Shown: positions 47,601 to 56,473, numbered from the stretch's first letter. The stretch is DNA of 64,000 nucleotides from Coprobacter sp. (GCA_017462265.1 JAFTRN010000059.1:58408-122407), one strand, 5' to 3'. Program-made: numbers and translations. Notes: a model not told the origin generated them from the letters alone.

Positions 47601-47851
47601 GTCTTACCACGGGATATGTCCGTGAGCACCCGTTGGCCTATATAGGTACTCATCGCCACACCAAGGCGGGACGTAACGAACCTTATAAGTTTACCTATAT
47701 CTATCGCATAGCGCTACCTATTCCCAGTGGGGCTGAAACCCTGCGACTGCCCGATGACTATAGAGTGGCCATTTTTGCCGCGGCTGTGGCAGTCGATACA
47801 CCCGACGATATAACACCGGCAGCAGAAATCAGAGCGTTGTCAATAAAATAA
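44687..47851 (+). CDS. GH38 family alpha-mannosidase
   Basis: 1054 residues, signal peptide 1-20. The zinc-dependent GH38 core opens with NAHFDTQWNW (His33 and Asp35 as zinc ligands), continues with nucleophile Asp146 in LPDCFGFS, and shows WHQFHDDLTGTSIPEAY with further ligand histidines. Long C-terminal beta domains follow. GH38 enzymes are retaining exo-alpha-mannosidases (alpha-1,2/1,3/1,6). The presence of GH38 with two GH92 enzymes in one locus supports a branched alpha-mannoside substrate. Start sits 15 bp after the GH2 stop. Confidence 0.93.
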   Translation: MRRVILLVNTLIMALSGVFAQKPLKAYVVSNAHFDTQWNWTVQTSIDEYVAHTLRRNLWLLDRYPNYLFNFEGGVKYSWMKEYYPAEYERLKEYVAAGRWHIAGASWDANDTHVPSPESALRNILLGQEFYKSEFGVKSDDVFLPDCFGFSATLPTIASHAGLVGFSTQKLQWRNKPFYGEAKVPFDIGIWHGIDGSSLYAALNGNDYTHRWNGEDISRDEDLKRLASNSPLGIAYRYYGTGDRGGSPTIPSVVSVEKGLKGDGDVQIVAATSSQLYHDLKKEYADSELPQYTGELLMDIHGTGCYTSQAAMKLYNRRNEQLADAAERISVMAHYYTGYKYPKERLNENWRRFIWHQFHDDLTGTSIPEAYPFSWNDEIIAQTDFADLIQTAAAELARRMDTRAKGTPVLLYNPVATVNSARVVVKIPVANTPRDVRVLAPDKRECPAQIVSVADGVAQVAFTTSVPPVSLSVYDIQFTVSEKSQTSKYPRASGNTLENSIYRITLDACGDIASIIDKRCDKELVAQGKRFRLALIPDNESYYWPAWEIHKHVIDKTPLSVGENVRISVAEQGAGSAALRVERSDGKSRYVQYIRLTEGACDDRIDIVTEIDWASKASLLKAEFNTAITADSASYDLGVGHIRRGNNTPIAYEVPARQWADLSQDDYGITIMTDSKYGWDKPSDSTIRLTLLHTPHSTFRDYAYQSNQDLGFHRFTYSIVGHIGTPHFTELSLCAEQLNNPLIPYVVPAHKGDLGKQISFLSTEGGAVLNAMKRAENIDACVVRVYEKSGVSQTGSTITFPAEIEWAAAMNGAEEVIAELPIEGNVLTYDIHAFGIKTFAVRLKNTAQSVTNDTHYSFLPLQRDFTAFTPDPLSSMGTFDPAGNSYAAELLPDTIYTAGIPFVLPANPGEGHIMRCEGQTIPLPDDRKYTHLYLLAASSEEDRNVTFMFDDTSVPCRIPYYSDFYAQWGHTGLTTGYVREHPLAYIGTHRHTKAGRNEPYKFTYIYRIALPIPSGAETLRLPDDYRVAIFAAAVAVDTPDDITPAAEIRALSIK

Positions 47852-47886
47852 TAAAAAGATAAAATAATACAAAAAAAATACAGGTT

Positions 47887-50800
47887 ATGAATATAGCAAG
47901 AAAGACCATACTCGCTTGTGCTATGATGTTGGTTCTTATTCCGACAATGGCCCAGGAATGGCAGATGCAACAAGTGGCAATGACTACCCCGTGGAGTGAA
48001 ACACTCCACCCCGATAGTGTGTTACAGGAATATCCCCGTCCGCAAATGGAACGCCCCGAATGGCTCAACCTCAATGGCTTGTGGAAGCTGCGTCGAGGTG
48101 TGGTAGGAGAAGAATACAGCACTGATTTTTCGTATGATAAGAAAATTCTGGTACCTTTCCCCATAGAATCGGCCTTGTCGGGCGTGATGGAAAAGAGTGA
48201 TGAGCAGTGTTACTGGTATCGCCGCACGATTACGATTCCCGAGACGATGCGAGGACGGAATATATTGCTCCATTTCGGTGCCGTCGATTGGGAGACGGTG
48301 GTATATGTCAATGGCCGGAAAGTCGGTACACATACCGGTGGGTATGATCCATTCTATTTCGATATTACCGAAGCGATTACCGATGATGAGCAACAAGAGA
48401 TTGCCGTATATATTTATGACAATACGGGCGTACAGGGACAGCCTACGGGTAAGCAATCCAAGAATCCGGCGATTTGTTGGTACACGGCGGTAAGTGGTAT
48501 ATGGCAGACCGTGTGGCTCGAACCGGTAAATCCGGTGCATATATCCTCGATACAGATGGAACCTAATTTAGACCGCTCGTGGTTGCGATTACGGGTAGAG
48601 GCGTCGGTTACAGATGGGGTAACTTTCGATGCGGAAATCAAAGATCGTGATGGTAACGTGGTAGCCTCGCTCTATGACGCTACGCCGTCACAACTTACCA
48701 CGCTCACACTTTCGTCGGTGCACCCCTGGTCGCCCGATGATCCATATCTCTACGACCTCTATATAACGCTCGAAAAGGAGGGCGTGGCGACCGACTCGAT
48801 AAAGAGCTATTGCGGAATACGTAAAATAGAGGTGAAATCGGTCGATGGAACTCCTCGTATATTTCTCAACAACGAGCCTATATTCCAGATGGGACCACTC
48901 GATCAAGGCTATTGGCCCGACGGGTTATATACCGCGCCTTCCGATGAGGCTTTGCTCTACGATGTGCGTATGACCAAGGAGTTAGGCTTCAATATGTCGC
49001 GTAAGCATATCAAGACCGAACCCTCTCGTTGGTACTATCATTGTGATAGAGAGGGATTGTTGGTGTGGCAGGATATGCCCAGCCCCAATATCGTAGCCGG
49101 GTATGAAGACGTGGCCAAAGCCACGTTTGAAGATGAAGCGATACGTATTGTCGAGGCGTTGAAAAATCACCCTTGTATCGTGCATTGGGTTGTCTTCAAC
49201 GAGGGTTGGGGTCAGTTCGACACCGAGCGTATGACCGGTATTGTCGATACGAAAGTCAATAATTTGGTACCGGCACGGTTTGGTAAGACCTCACTCATCT
49301 GTTGCGCGAGTGGGTGGAACGATGCCGAGGTGGGGCAGATTATCGACACGCACAGCTACCCGGCCCCCTCGTGTCCGTCGAGTACTACGCGTGCCGCAGT
49401 GTGTGGCGAGTATGGGGGTATCACGCTGAAAATACCCGGACACATCTGGCCGGGCGGCGATTTCGGCTACACGGCTGTGGAGTCGGGAGCAGATTTTACC
49501 CACTATTTTAATAAGTTGTGTGATCGTATCAAGGAACTTTATTATCAAGGTCTCAATGCCGCTGTATATACTCAGATTTCCGATGTAGAGATAGAAAAGA
49601 ATGGAATACTTACCTACGATCGTCGTATATTGAAACCTTACTCACCGTATGGAGAACTGAAGGGTAAGATACAGGAATGTATAGCGTTGCCACGTACCGA
49701 GGTATTGGTAAAGCCTATTCTCTCTACGGCCGGAGAACATCGATATACATGGCGTTATACGACACTCGATGATGCACCTCGACGTTGGTTTGCTCCCGAG
49801 TTTGACGATTCGGCATGGGCGCAGGGCGAGGCGGCTTTCGGTGCGAATATGCCCGAGAAATCGGCTCATCTGGTGACAACTCCATGGAATACGTCGCAAA
49901 TATGTATGCGACGTTGGTTCTATCTCGGTGATATTTCTCAGCAACACATCGATTCGTTGCGATTCATGGTGTTTCACGACGACGATGTCACCCTGTATAT
50001 CAATGGCCTATGGGCGGCCTCTCGGGGCGGGTGTGTGTTCGATTACGTACCTCTCGATATATCGACCGAAGCCAAGGAGACTCTTCGCCCTAATAGTTGG
50101 AACTTGATAGCCATTGCCGGAAAACAGGGTAGCGGACAGCAGATAATGGACGCCGGAATCTCGGCTTTTGTTACGACCGATTTTCCTTACACCGAAAGTT
50201 ATGAGGAGTATTCTCCCTCACAATATTCACCTCTGCCTACTACGACTGATGTCGTGACACCGAAATTCAAACAACTTACGACACCGGTTCCCGCCGAGCC
50301 GGTACAGTCGGCTGTCGGTTCGGTGGCGGCCGGTAGTTTCTATCACACGGCCGATCGTTCCAATGTCGCTTGGGGCGATTACGATAATGATGGGGTGTTG
50401 GAAGTACTCTATTCGGGCCGTAATGAACATATCGCCACACAGGGGGCCACATGGGTTTACGACTATGCCGGAGATGATGCTTTTGTGCGGAAAACAATGC
50501 CGTTTGAGGCCTGCTATTATGCCTGTCCCGTGTGGTTCGATTATAACAACGATGGTTTACTCGACCTGTTCCTGCCCGGACTTAAAAATTACAACTATTC
50601 GACCGACCTCAACGATGTCGCCGCCTATTTGTATGAAAACAAGGGTGCCGATGCCGTGGGTAATTATCAATTTGAGGAGGTGAACGTTGCCACGAAAGAG
50701 GGCAATAGTAGGGGTATAGCACCTATATACAACGATACCGATGGTGGTCGTTCGCGTCACTGGGTATCGACGGGCGATTACGACAGAGACGGCTATATCG

Positions 50801-52203
50801 ATATTGTGGTGACCGGACGCGACGATTACGAAGTACCCGAGGGCGATACCTCCTATATCTATCACGATCGACGGGCGGTATATCTCTATAGGAATGATTC
50901 CGGACGAGGCTTTGTGCGACAAGAAACTCCGCTGTATGGCGAGAAACCCTTTGCCGATTTGGCGCGGGGAGCCGTGCATTTTGCCGATATGGACAATGAT
51001 GGTTGGCTCGATATTGTAGCCTCGGGATATGGTGTAGGAGAGGACAATCTGCACATATATTGGAACAACGGCGATGGTACTTTCTGCGAGATCGGGCAGC
51101 AACTCTTCGGTGTGTATGATGGTGCTTGCATGGTCAGCGATATCAACGGCGACGGTTTGAACGATATACTCCTTTCGGGCTATTCTCGCAACAAAGGAAC
51201 TTCGGTCTCGAAATCGCTCTATATATATGAAAATAGGGGCGACCGCCACTTCTTGATGCTCGATGATGATTTCTGCGGATTTGTCGAGGGGGTCGATGGA
51301 GCCACACCTTCGGTCGCTGATGTCAATCACGATGGGTTGCCCGATATTCTCATCGGCGGGCATGGGGCCGAACACGAGATCACCACATGGCTCTATCTCA
51401 ATCGTGGTGACTTCTTGTTTCAATCTTTCGGGGCCTATTATGACGATCCTTTTGGCAAAGTCGGTTCGTTTTCGCGCATAAGCCATGGCAATAATCACCT
51501 GATCGATTACAACAACGATGGTTATCTCGATGCTTGGAATATGGGCTGGGCACAATCGTCGGTCTGCTCCAACGCCTGCGCGACACAGCTATGGAAAAAT
51601 GTCTCGGATACAACAAAAATCGCCCCAAATACACCGCCTTCGGTTCCTACAAATTTGCAATGTTTCTACGATCGTACTTCACAGACCATAAGGTTTATGT
51701 GGGAGGCCTCTACCGATGATGTTACACCGGTGAAGTCGTTGCGATATAATGTGTATCTACGCAAGAAGGGGGCCGATAACTATTTCATGACCGTCCCGGC
51801 GGATATTAAGACGGGATATATAAAGGTGGGTACTGTTTCGGGTGAGATAACCGGTTGTACTTATGCGATGAGCTTGCCTTTCGAAGATGCCGATTATGAA
51901 TGGGGTGTACAAGCCATCGACAATGGCAAGGCGGGTAGCCGTTTCGCATTATCGACTTTCAATCCTGCTACGACATCAGCGGTCGATAAGCTCGATTATC
52001 GTTCGGAAGTGTATGTTGCCGATGATAAGATTCATTATGACCTGTCGGCACCTGCACGATTACAACTCTATGATGCGAAAGCTATATTGCACACCTCGAT
52101 AGTAGTCGAAGGGCAGGGCTCACTGACTGATACTTCGAAAGGTCTATATATTATACGACTTATCTCGGGCGATAACATATCGACCTATAAAGTAGTGTTA
52201 TAA
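47887..52203 (+). CDS. GH2 glycosidase fused to FG-GAP/VCBS propeller, FN3-like domain and T9SS-type tail
   Basis: 1438 residues, signal peptide 1-22. Residues about 25-600 are a complete GH2 enzyme (RPEWLNLNGLWKLRRG, acid/base Glu439 in VVFNEGWG, nucleophile Glu508 in AVCGEYGG). A galactose-binding-like beta-sandwich (610-775) precedes an FG-GAP/VCBS propeller (about 828-1245; GDYDNDGVLEVLYSG, GDYDRDGYIDIVVTG, ADMDNDGWLDIVASG, ADVNHDGLPDILIGG). An FN3-like domain (1250-1345) and a tail ending GLYIIRLISGDNISTYKVVL follow. From 828 onward it is homologous to the separate protein at 12843-14834. The tail suggests surface display, so this may be the enzyme that meets polymer first. Last gene of block C. 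Confidence 0.88.
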   Translation: MNIARKTILACAMMLVLIPTMAQEWQMQQVAMTTPWSETLHPDSVLQEYPRPQMERPEWLNLNGLWKLRRGVVGEEYSTDFSYDKKILVPFPIESALSGVMEKSDEQCYWYRRTITIPETMRGRNILLHFGAVDWETVVYVNGRKVGTHTGGYDPFYFDITEAITDDEQQEIAVYIYDNTGVQGQPTGKQSKNPAICWYTAVSGIWQTVWLEPVNPVHISSIQMEPNLDRSWLRLRVEASVTDGVTFDAEIKDRDGNVVASLYDATPSQLTTLTLSSVHPWSPDDPYLYDLYITLEKEGVATDSIKSYCGIRKIEVKSVDGTPRIFLNNEPIFQMGPLDQGYWPDGLYTAPSDEALLYDVRMTKELGFNMSRKHIKTEPSRWYYHCDREGLLVWQDMPSPNIVAGYEDVAKATFEDEAIRIVEALKNHPCIVHWVVFNEGWGQFDTERMTGIVDTKVNNLVPARFGKTSLICCASGWNDAEVGQIIDTHSYPAPSCPSSTTRAAVCGEYGGITLKIPGHIWPGGDFGYTAVESGADFTHYFNKLCDRIKELYYQGLNAAVYTQISDVEIEKNGILTYDRRILKPYSPYGELKGKIQECIALPRTEVLVKPILSTAGEHRYTWRYTTLDDAPRRWFAPEFDDSAWAQGEAAFGANMPEKSAHLVTTPWNTSQICMRRWFYLGDISQQHIDSLRFMVFHDDDVTLYINGLWAASRGGCVFDYVPLDISTEAKETLRPNSWNLIAIAGKQGSGQQIMDAGISAFVTTDFPYTESYEEYSPSQYSPLPTTTDVVTPKFKQLTTPVPAEPVQSAVGSVAAGSFYHTADRSNVAWGDYDNDGVLEVLYSGRNEHIATQGATWVYDYAGDDAFVRKTMPFEACYYACPVWFDYNNDGLLDLFLPGLKNYNYSTDLNDVAAYLYENKGADAVGNYQFEEVNVATKEGNSRGIAPIYNDTDGGRSRHWVSTGDYDRDGYIDIVVTGRDDYEVPEGDTSYIYHDRRAVYLYRNDSGRGFVRQETPLYGEKPFADLARGAVHFADMDNDGWLDIVASGYGVGEDNLHIYWNNGDGTFCEIGQQLFGVYDGACMVSDINGDGLNDILLSGYSRNKGTSVSKSLYIYENRGDRHFLMLDDDFCGFVEGVDGATPSVADVNHDGLPDILIGGHGAEHEITTWLYLNRGDFLFQSFGAYYDDPFGKVGSFSRISHGNNHLIDYNNDGYLDAWNMGWAQSSVCSNACATQLWKNVSDTTKIAPNTPPSVPTNLQCFYDRTSQTIRFMWEASTDDVTPVKSLRYNVYLRKKGADNYFMTVPADIKTGYIKVGTVSGEITGCTYAMSLPFEDADYEWGVQAIDNGKAGSRFALSTFNPATTSAVDKLDYRSEVYVADDKIHYDLSAPARLQLYDAKAILHTSIVVEGQGSLTDTSKGLYIIRLISGDNISTYKVVL

Positions 52204-52215
52204 TGACAAACAAAT

Positions 52216-52286
52216 GAGTCTCGCAGGTGCTCGAGTTGCAGTCTTTATGCCATTAAGCCCTCGAGACTCTTTGCTCTTTTTTTAAG
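52216..52286 (+). terminator. Terminator after block C
   Basis: GAGTCTCG (52216-52223) pairs with CGAGACTC (52262-52269), and a T-rich tail with a run of T follows. It lies just after the GH2-FG-GAP stop. Confidence 0.65.
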
Positions 52287-52309
52287 AAAAATTTAATCAA
52301 CTTCTGAAT

Positions 52310-52338
52310 CGAAGATACAAGAAAACCTTGTATCTTCG
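52310..52338 (+). promoter_or_regulatory. Perfect inverted repeat overlapping a promoter-like -7 element
   Basis: CGAAGATACAAG (52310-52321) and its exact complement (52327-52338) flank a 5-nt loop. The right arm contains TATCTTCG, a variant of the -7 octamer, 21 bp before the ATG at 52359. It could be an operator or a structured start site for the DUF2156-GNAT gene. Confidence 0.45.
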
Positions 52339-52358
52339 TATTTGTTTATAACCATACA

Positions 52359-54494
52359 ATGATTTCGTTCCAACCTATCACTCCTGGCGCGCGTGAGGTA
52401 ATCACACGTTATATATGGACGGGCGATTATCGTAATTGCGATTTCGCCTTTGCCAATATGTGTGCTTGGCAATTTCTCTATCACACCGAGTATGCCGAGT
52501 GGCACAACACACTGTTTATACGCTTTTCTTTCCCCGATGGTTCACCGGCCTATATGATGCCCATAGGGCGTATGTCGTGGATAGACAAGTTGCGTGTAAT
52601 CGTCGATGATATAGCGCAGGCCGGAGGCGATACTTGTATGATACCGGGCATCGTACCCGAAATGATGAGAACGATAACCGACGAATACAGCCCGGAAAAT
52701 TTCTCTTTCGCCGATTATATGACTACAAACGAGGATTATAGCGACTATATCTACTTGCGTAGTGACTTGGCCACGCTTTCGGGAAAGCGTCTGCAACCTA
52801 AACGAAATCATATCAATCGATTCGAGAAATCCTATCCCGACCATTGTTACAAGCCCTTGACACCCGATATGGTGGCGAGCTGTATGGCGCTTGAAGATGA
52901 CTGGCTCGCTCGGAATAAAAATACCGATAATGCGCAGGCGGTAGAGAATGAGCATAGGGCGATAGCCTACTCACTGAGCCATTTCGAGGAGCTGGCACTG
53001 ATGGGTGGTACGTTGTGGGTGGGCGACCGATTGGTAGCCTTCACCTATGGTTCGCCTATCAATTACGACACCTTCGGCGTGCATGTAGAGAAAGCCGACG
53101 AAGCTTACATCGGGGCCTATCCGATGATAAATCGGGAGTTTGCACGTAATATTCCCGAAGCCTATATCTACATCAATCGTGAGGAGGACTTGGGTATCTC
53201 CGGGTTACGCCAGGCCAAACGTTCGTATAATCCCTATCGGTTGCTGTCGAAGTCCGAACTTTCCCTACCCATAGAGCGGGCAAGATATATCATAGCCGAA
53301 CTCGATAGTGATGCCTGTTATGAAGAGGATTTCTCGTTTCATAGTCTCTATACCCTCGAACCTTTTTGTGAGAAAATGACACTCGATAGCGATTATCGAT
53401 CACGATTGCAACGTATATGGCAGGATATTTTCGGGGATAGTACCGAATTTATCTCAATGTATTTCGATCGAAAAATAGCCGGAGCTGATATATATGTCAT
53501 GCGCGAAAGAGGGGCATTGAGTGCCGTATTGTATAATCTGCCCTATACTCTCCGATGTTGGGGCAGTGAGATTCCGATAGGTTATTGGTCGGGATTGGCT
53601 ACGTTGCCCCAATACCGGGGGAAAGGGCTGATGACCGACCTCATGTACTCGGCGATGAATAGCCTCTTGCGCGAGAACGTGCCGTTTGTAGCCCTCATAC
53701 CCGGCGACCAATCATTGGTGCGGTTTTATGCCGATCGGGGGTTCGTACCCTTCTTTTACCGTCAAGAACATCGTTATGAGGTGTTCGATGCCGCTCAGCT
53801 CGAAATGGTATATAGCTATTCTGTGCCGCTCGAAATGGCTACGTTGTGTGATGAGTGGCAGCGCCTTACCATCGGCAGATCATGCGTGGTACAGCATACG
53901 GCCGATGATATGGAGGCGGTAGTGGCCGATTTGCAATTGGGGCAAGGCGACATCGTGTATGTGACCGATAGTGATAGTAGGGTGGTGGCCATGGCCTTTG
54001 CCTCTCCACGTATCGATGAATTGTTTCTGCACGATGTGGCGGCAGTCGATGCGGTATCGTTCTGCGCATTGTTGTCTCGCCTATATAAGAAATTTAATTT
54101 CAGACGACTGCGAATGTTTACTCCCGAAGGTGAGAACGCTTATCGTATAATTCCCGGTGTGAGATATTGCGAGGAACTGTCTATGCGGGCGGTGACCGGT
54201 ATGGTACGTATTCTGAATCCCGAGCCACTGCTCGAGTGCTACGCCAAAGCTCACCCAAAGGCTGCATTTATCTTGCAATTTGACTTCCCCGAGTTGTCGC
54301 CCGACTTGCAGAAACATCTGTATTCCCAATACCGATACAAAATAGCCGAAGGTCGAGTAACCGCTATACACGAGGAGTGCGCAATCGATTACGATTTCTG
54401 CCACGACGATTTTGTGAGATGGCTCTTTGAGAAGCAGGAGGGGGCATACCCATTCATGTCGTTGATGATGAGTGACGACCTGCCGGCACAATAG
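52359..54494 (+). CDS. DUF2156 (phosphatidylglycerol lysyltransferase C-terminal-like) fused to a GNAT/Eis-like acetyltransferase
   Basis: 711 residues, no signal peptide, so cytoplasmic or membrane-associated. Residues 1-305 resemble DUF2156, the aminoacyl-transferase half of lysyl-phosphatidylglycerol synthases (KRNHINRFEK, HVEKADEAYIGAYPMINREFA, YINREEDLGISGLRQAK). Residues about 330-460 are a GNAT domain with the acetyl-CoA loop LATLPQYRGKGLMTDLM. The remainder (470-700) looks like a second GNAT-like half and a C-terminal SCP2-like domain as in Eis-type enzymes. The two parts are, as far as I recall, often separate genes in Bacteroides. Substrate unknown. It is not linked to the glycan locus by transcription. 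Confidence 0.7.
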   Translation: MISFQPITPGAREVITRYIWTGDYRNCDFAFANMCAWQFLYHTEYAEWHNTLFIRFSFPDGSPAYMMPIGRMSWIDKLRVIVDDIAQAGGDTCMIPGIVPEMMRTITDEYSPENFSFADYMTTNEDYSDYIYLRSDLATLSGKRLQPKRNHINRFEKSYPDHCYKPLTPDMVASCMALEDDWLARNKNTDNAQAVENEHRAIAYSLSHFEELALMGGTLWVGDRLVAFTYGSPINYDTFGVHVEKADEAYIGAYPMINREFARNIPEAYIYINREEDLGISGLRQAKRSYNPYRLLSKSELSLPIERARYIIAELDSDACYEEDFSFHSLYTLEPFCEKMTLDSDYRSRLQRIWQDIFGDSTEFISMYFDRKIAGADIYVMRERGALSAVLYNLPYTLRCWGSEIPIGYWSGLATLPQYRGKGLMTDLMYSAMNSLLRENVPFVALIPGDQSLVRFYADRGFVPFFYRQEHRYEVFDAAQLEMVYSYSVPLEMATLCDEWQRLTIGRSCVVQHTADDMEAVVADLQLGQGDIVYVTDSDSRVVAMAFASPRIDELFLHDVAAVDAVSFCALLSRLYKKFNFRRLRMFTPEGENAYRIIPGVRYCEELSMRAVTGMVRILNPEPLLECYAKAHPKAAFILQFDFPELSPDLQKHLYSQYRYKIAEGRVTAIHEECAIDYDFCHDDFVRWLFEKQEGAYPFMSLMMSDDLPAQ

Positions 54495-54545
54495 CCCGCT
54501 ATAATAAAGACCTTTACTTACGGACCTGCTACCTCTTTCTGTTAC

Positions 54546-54581
54546 AAAAAAAGTCACTATGCAATCGTGTTGCGTAGTGAC
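54546..54581 (-). terminator. Terminator of the ddh-lgt transcript
   Basis: GTCACTATGCAA (54553-54564) pairs with TTGCGTAGTGAC (54570-54581) with one wobble pair. On the minus strand the stem is followed by a run of seven T (54546-54552). Confidence 0.75.
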
Positions 54582-54603
54582 TGAAAGAGTTTTGGAAGCC
54601 GTT

Positions 54604-54627
54604 ATAAATTTTAAACAGCTCCTTATA
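54604..54627 (-). repeat. Copy of the TAAGAAGCTGTTTT intergenic repeat
   Basis: On the minus strand it reads TAAGGAGCTGTTTAAAATTT and lies 10 bp after the lgt stop. Compare 63579-63600. Confidence 0.5.
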
Positions 54628-54636
54628 ACAAAACGG

Positions 54637-55500
54637 CTATTTACGTCGGTACGAGGTGTCGGCTATACGACCGCTCTCGATGGGCTGACGTAGGGCACGG
54701 AGGGTGAGCCATATACCGGCTACGACAAAGGGTATGCTCAACCATTGTCCCATGTTCAGCGTCATAGTCGCTTCGAAAGCCTCTTGATCGTTTTTTACAA
54801 ACTCTATGAAGAAACGGCTCAGGAATATACCTATGAAGAATACTCCCAACAACAGCCCCGGGCGATCGCCGGCATTGCATTTCCAATAGAGATACATCAC
54901 CACGGCAAAGGTTATGAGGTAACACAGCCCCTCGTAGAGTTGTGTAGGGTGCGATGGATCGGTGAAGATGGGGGTGGCGCCGTAGTTGTGCCACGCACCT
55001 ACATTCTCTATAAACCGGAATCCCCAAGGGAGCGAAGTCACGTGTCCGTATATCTCATGGTTCATGAGGTTGCCGAGACGTATCAGCACCGCCACAAGCG
55101 CCGTAGGCACTACTAATCGGTCGAGTGTCCACAGCATCGAACGGTGGGTGACGCGTCGCGAATAGATGTAGATGGCTATGATGATACCGATAGTACCGCC
55201 GTGGCTGGCCAGTCCGCCTTCCCACACCTTCAATATGTCGAGCGGGTGGGCCGAGTAGTATTCCCAGCCGTAGAACAGGCAGTGACCGAGCCTTGCCCCG
55301 ATGATGGTGGCGATGATGGTGTATATAAACAATTTATCACACCAACCGGCGGGTGCGTTATCGCGTTTGAAAATACGCTCTTCGATGGCGTATCCTATAA
55401 GGAATCCTATGGCGAAGAACAATCCATACCAACGTATTTCCCGTCCGAGAATCGAAAACATCGCCGGATCGGCAGTCCATGTAATGGTATCGAGTATCAT
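54637..55500 (-). CDS. lgt: Prolipoprotein diacylglyceryl transferase
   Basis: 287 residues, several membrane helices. It moves diacylglycerol from phosphatidylglycerol to the lipobox cysteine of prolipoproteins in the inner membrane. Conserved marks are the ARLGHCLFYGWEYY region, GGLASHGGTIG, RLGNLMNHEIYG (the Lgt signature region) and a C-terminal LSRFFIEFVKND. Normal length for the family. It lies 39 bp after ddh on the same strand, so probably one transcript. It processes every lipoprotein in this window, including the SusD-like and GH43 proteins. Confidence 0.96.
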   Translation of the reverse strand: MILDTITWTADPAMFSILGREIRWYGLFFAIGFLIGYAIEERIFKRDNAPAGWCDKLFIYTIIATIIGARLGHCLFYGWEYYSAHPLDILKVWEGGLASHGGTIGIIIAIYIYSRRVTHRSMLWTLDRLVVPTALVAVLIRLGNLMNHEIYGHVTSLPWGFRFIENVGAWHNYGATPIFTDPSHPTQLYEGLCYLITFAVVMYLYWKCNAGDRPGLLLGVFFIGIFLSRFFIEFVKNDQEAFEATMTLNMGQWLSIPFVVAGIWLTLRALRQPIESGRIADTSYRRK

Positions 55501-55539
55501 AGTGGTTACAACTTATTTTTTTTCAATAACAATATATTG

Positions 55540-56436
55540 TTATACAAGGTGTTTTATCAGATTTTCGCGGTCGCCGCACAGCATATCTATGACCGGAATC
55601 TCTATCATAGTGTAGCAACCCGGCTGTTGGCGTAGTGAGGCGCGAGCCACGCCTACGAGTATCTGGGCGGTAAGAGCGGGGTTGTTGATTTTCATATTGA
55701 ATTCCAGTATCTGATTTTGCGTCTTGCCCGATACCCCTTTGCGTATCATGTGCACGCCGTGGCCCATATCGAGCAGGTCATTCACGCACTCTACCTGCAT
55801 CACGTGAGTCTCGTCGTTTACAAAATAGGGATCGTTTTTGATGTTCTTGGCTACTTGGTCGAAAGCGTAGCCCTCTTTCAACTCGATATACACCATACGA
55901 CGATGTATGCCGGTACCCAGCGGAATGGTCATAGATAGGGCAGCTTTCACACCCTCTATGGCTTTCACGGCTACGGTGTGTCCCATGCTCATTCCGGGGC
56001 CGAAGTTGGTGTAGGTCACGCCTTTGGGTGCGGCGGCCTGCATCAAGGCTCGCACCATGGAGTCGCTTCCCGGGTCCCAACCGGCGGCGGTAATCGACAC
56101 GGTGTGGTGTTGCTTACACAGGGCGTCGAGGCGACTGCGCAGGCCGGCTATTTGGGTATGTATGTCGAAACTATCGACGGTATTGATACCGCGAGCGATA
56201 ATTTTCTCGGCAAATTCTTCAACTTTGCGGGTGGGGGTACATAGTATGGCGACCTCTACATCTTGTAATTCGTCGATGTCGTTTATTACGTTATAGGGTT
56301 TTAACTCGTCGGGAATATTTGTCGCGTCGCGACGTACGATTCCGGCAATTTCAAAATCTTCGGCGGATTGCAGTGCGTCGAGTACATAGTGACCTATGTT
56401 GCCATATCCTACAATGGCTGCTCTTGTCTTTTTCAT
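55540..56436 (-). CDS. ddh: meso-Diaminopimelate D-dehydrogenase
   Basis: 298 residues. It makes meso-diaminopimelate from tetrahydrodipicolinate in one NADPH-dependent step, for lysine and peptidoglycan. The Rossmann fold opens with AAIVGYGNIGHYVL (NADP-binding GxGxxG); later motifs include CTPTRKVEEFAE, DSFDIH, AAGWDPGSDSM and GPGMSMGHTVAVKAI, all characteristic of the family. Normal length. First gene of a likely ddh-lgt operon with a promoter-like site and a palindrome just upstream. Confidence 0.96.
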   Translation of the reverse strand: MKKTRAAIVGYGNIGHYVLDALQSAEDFEIAGIVRRDATNIPDELKPYNVINDIDELQDVEVAILCTPTRKVEEFAEKIIARGINTVDSFDIHTQIAGLRSRLDALCKQHHTVSITAAGWDPGSDSMVRALMQAAAPKGVTYTNFGPGMSMGHTVAVKAIEGVKAALSMTIPLGTGIHRRMVYIELKEGYAFDQVAKNIKNDPYFVNDETHVMQVECVNDLLDMGHGVHMIRKGVSGKTQNQILEFNMKINNPALTAQILVGVARASLRQQPGCYTMIEIPVIDMLCGDRENLIKHLV

Positions 56437-56473
56437 TTTATAGTTCTTTTAGTTGAAATTTTATTGAAAACCT

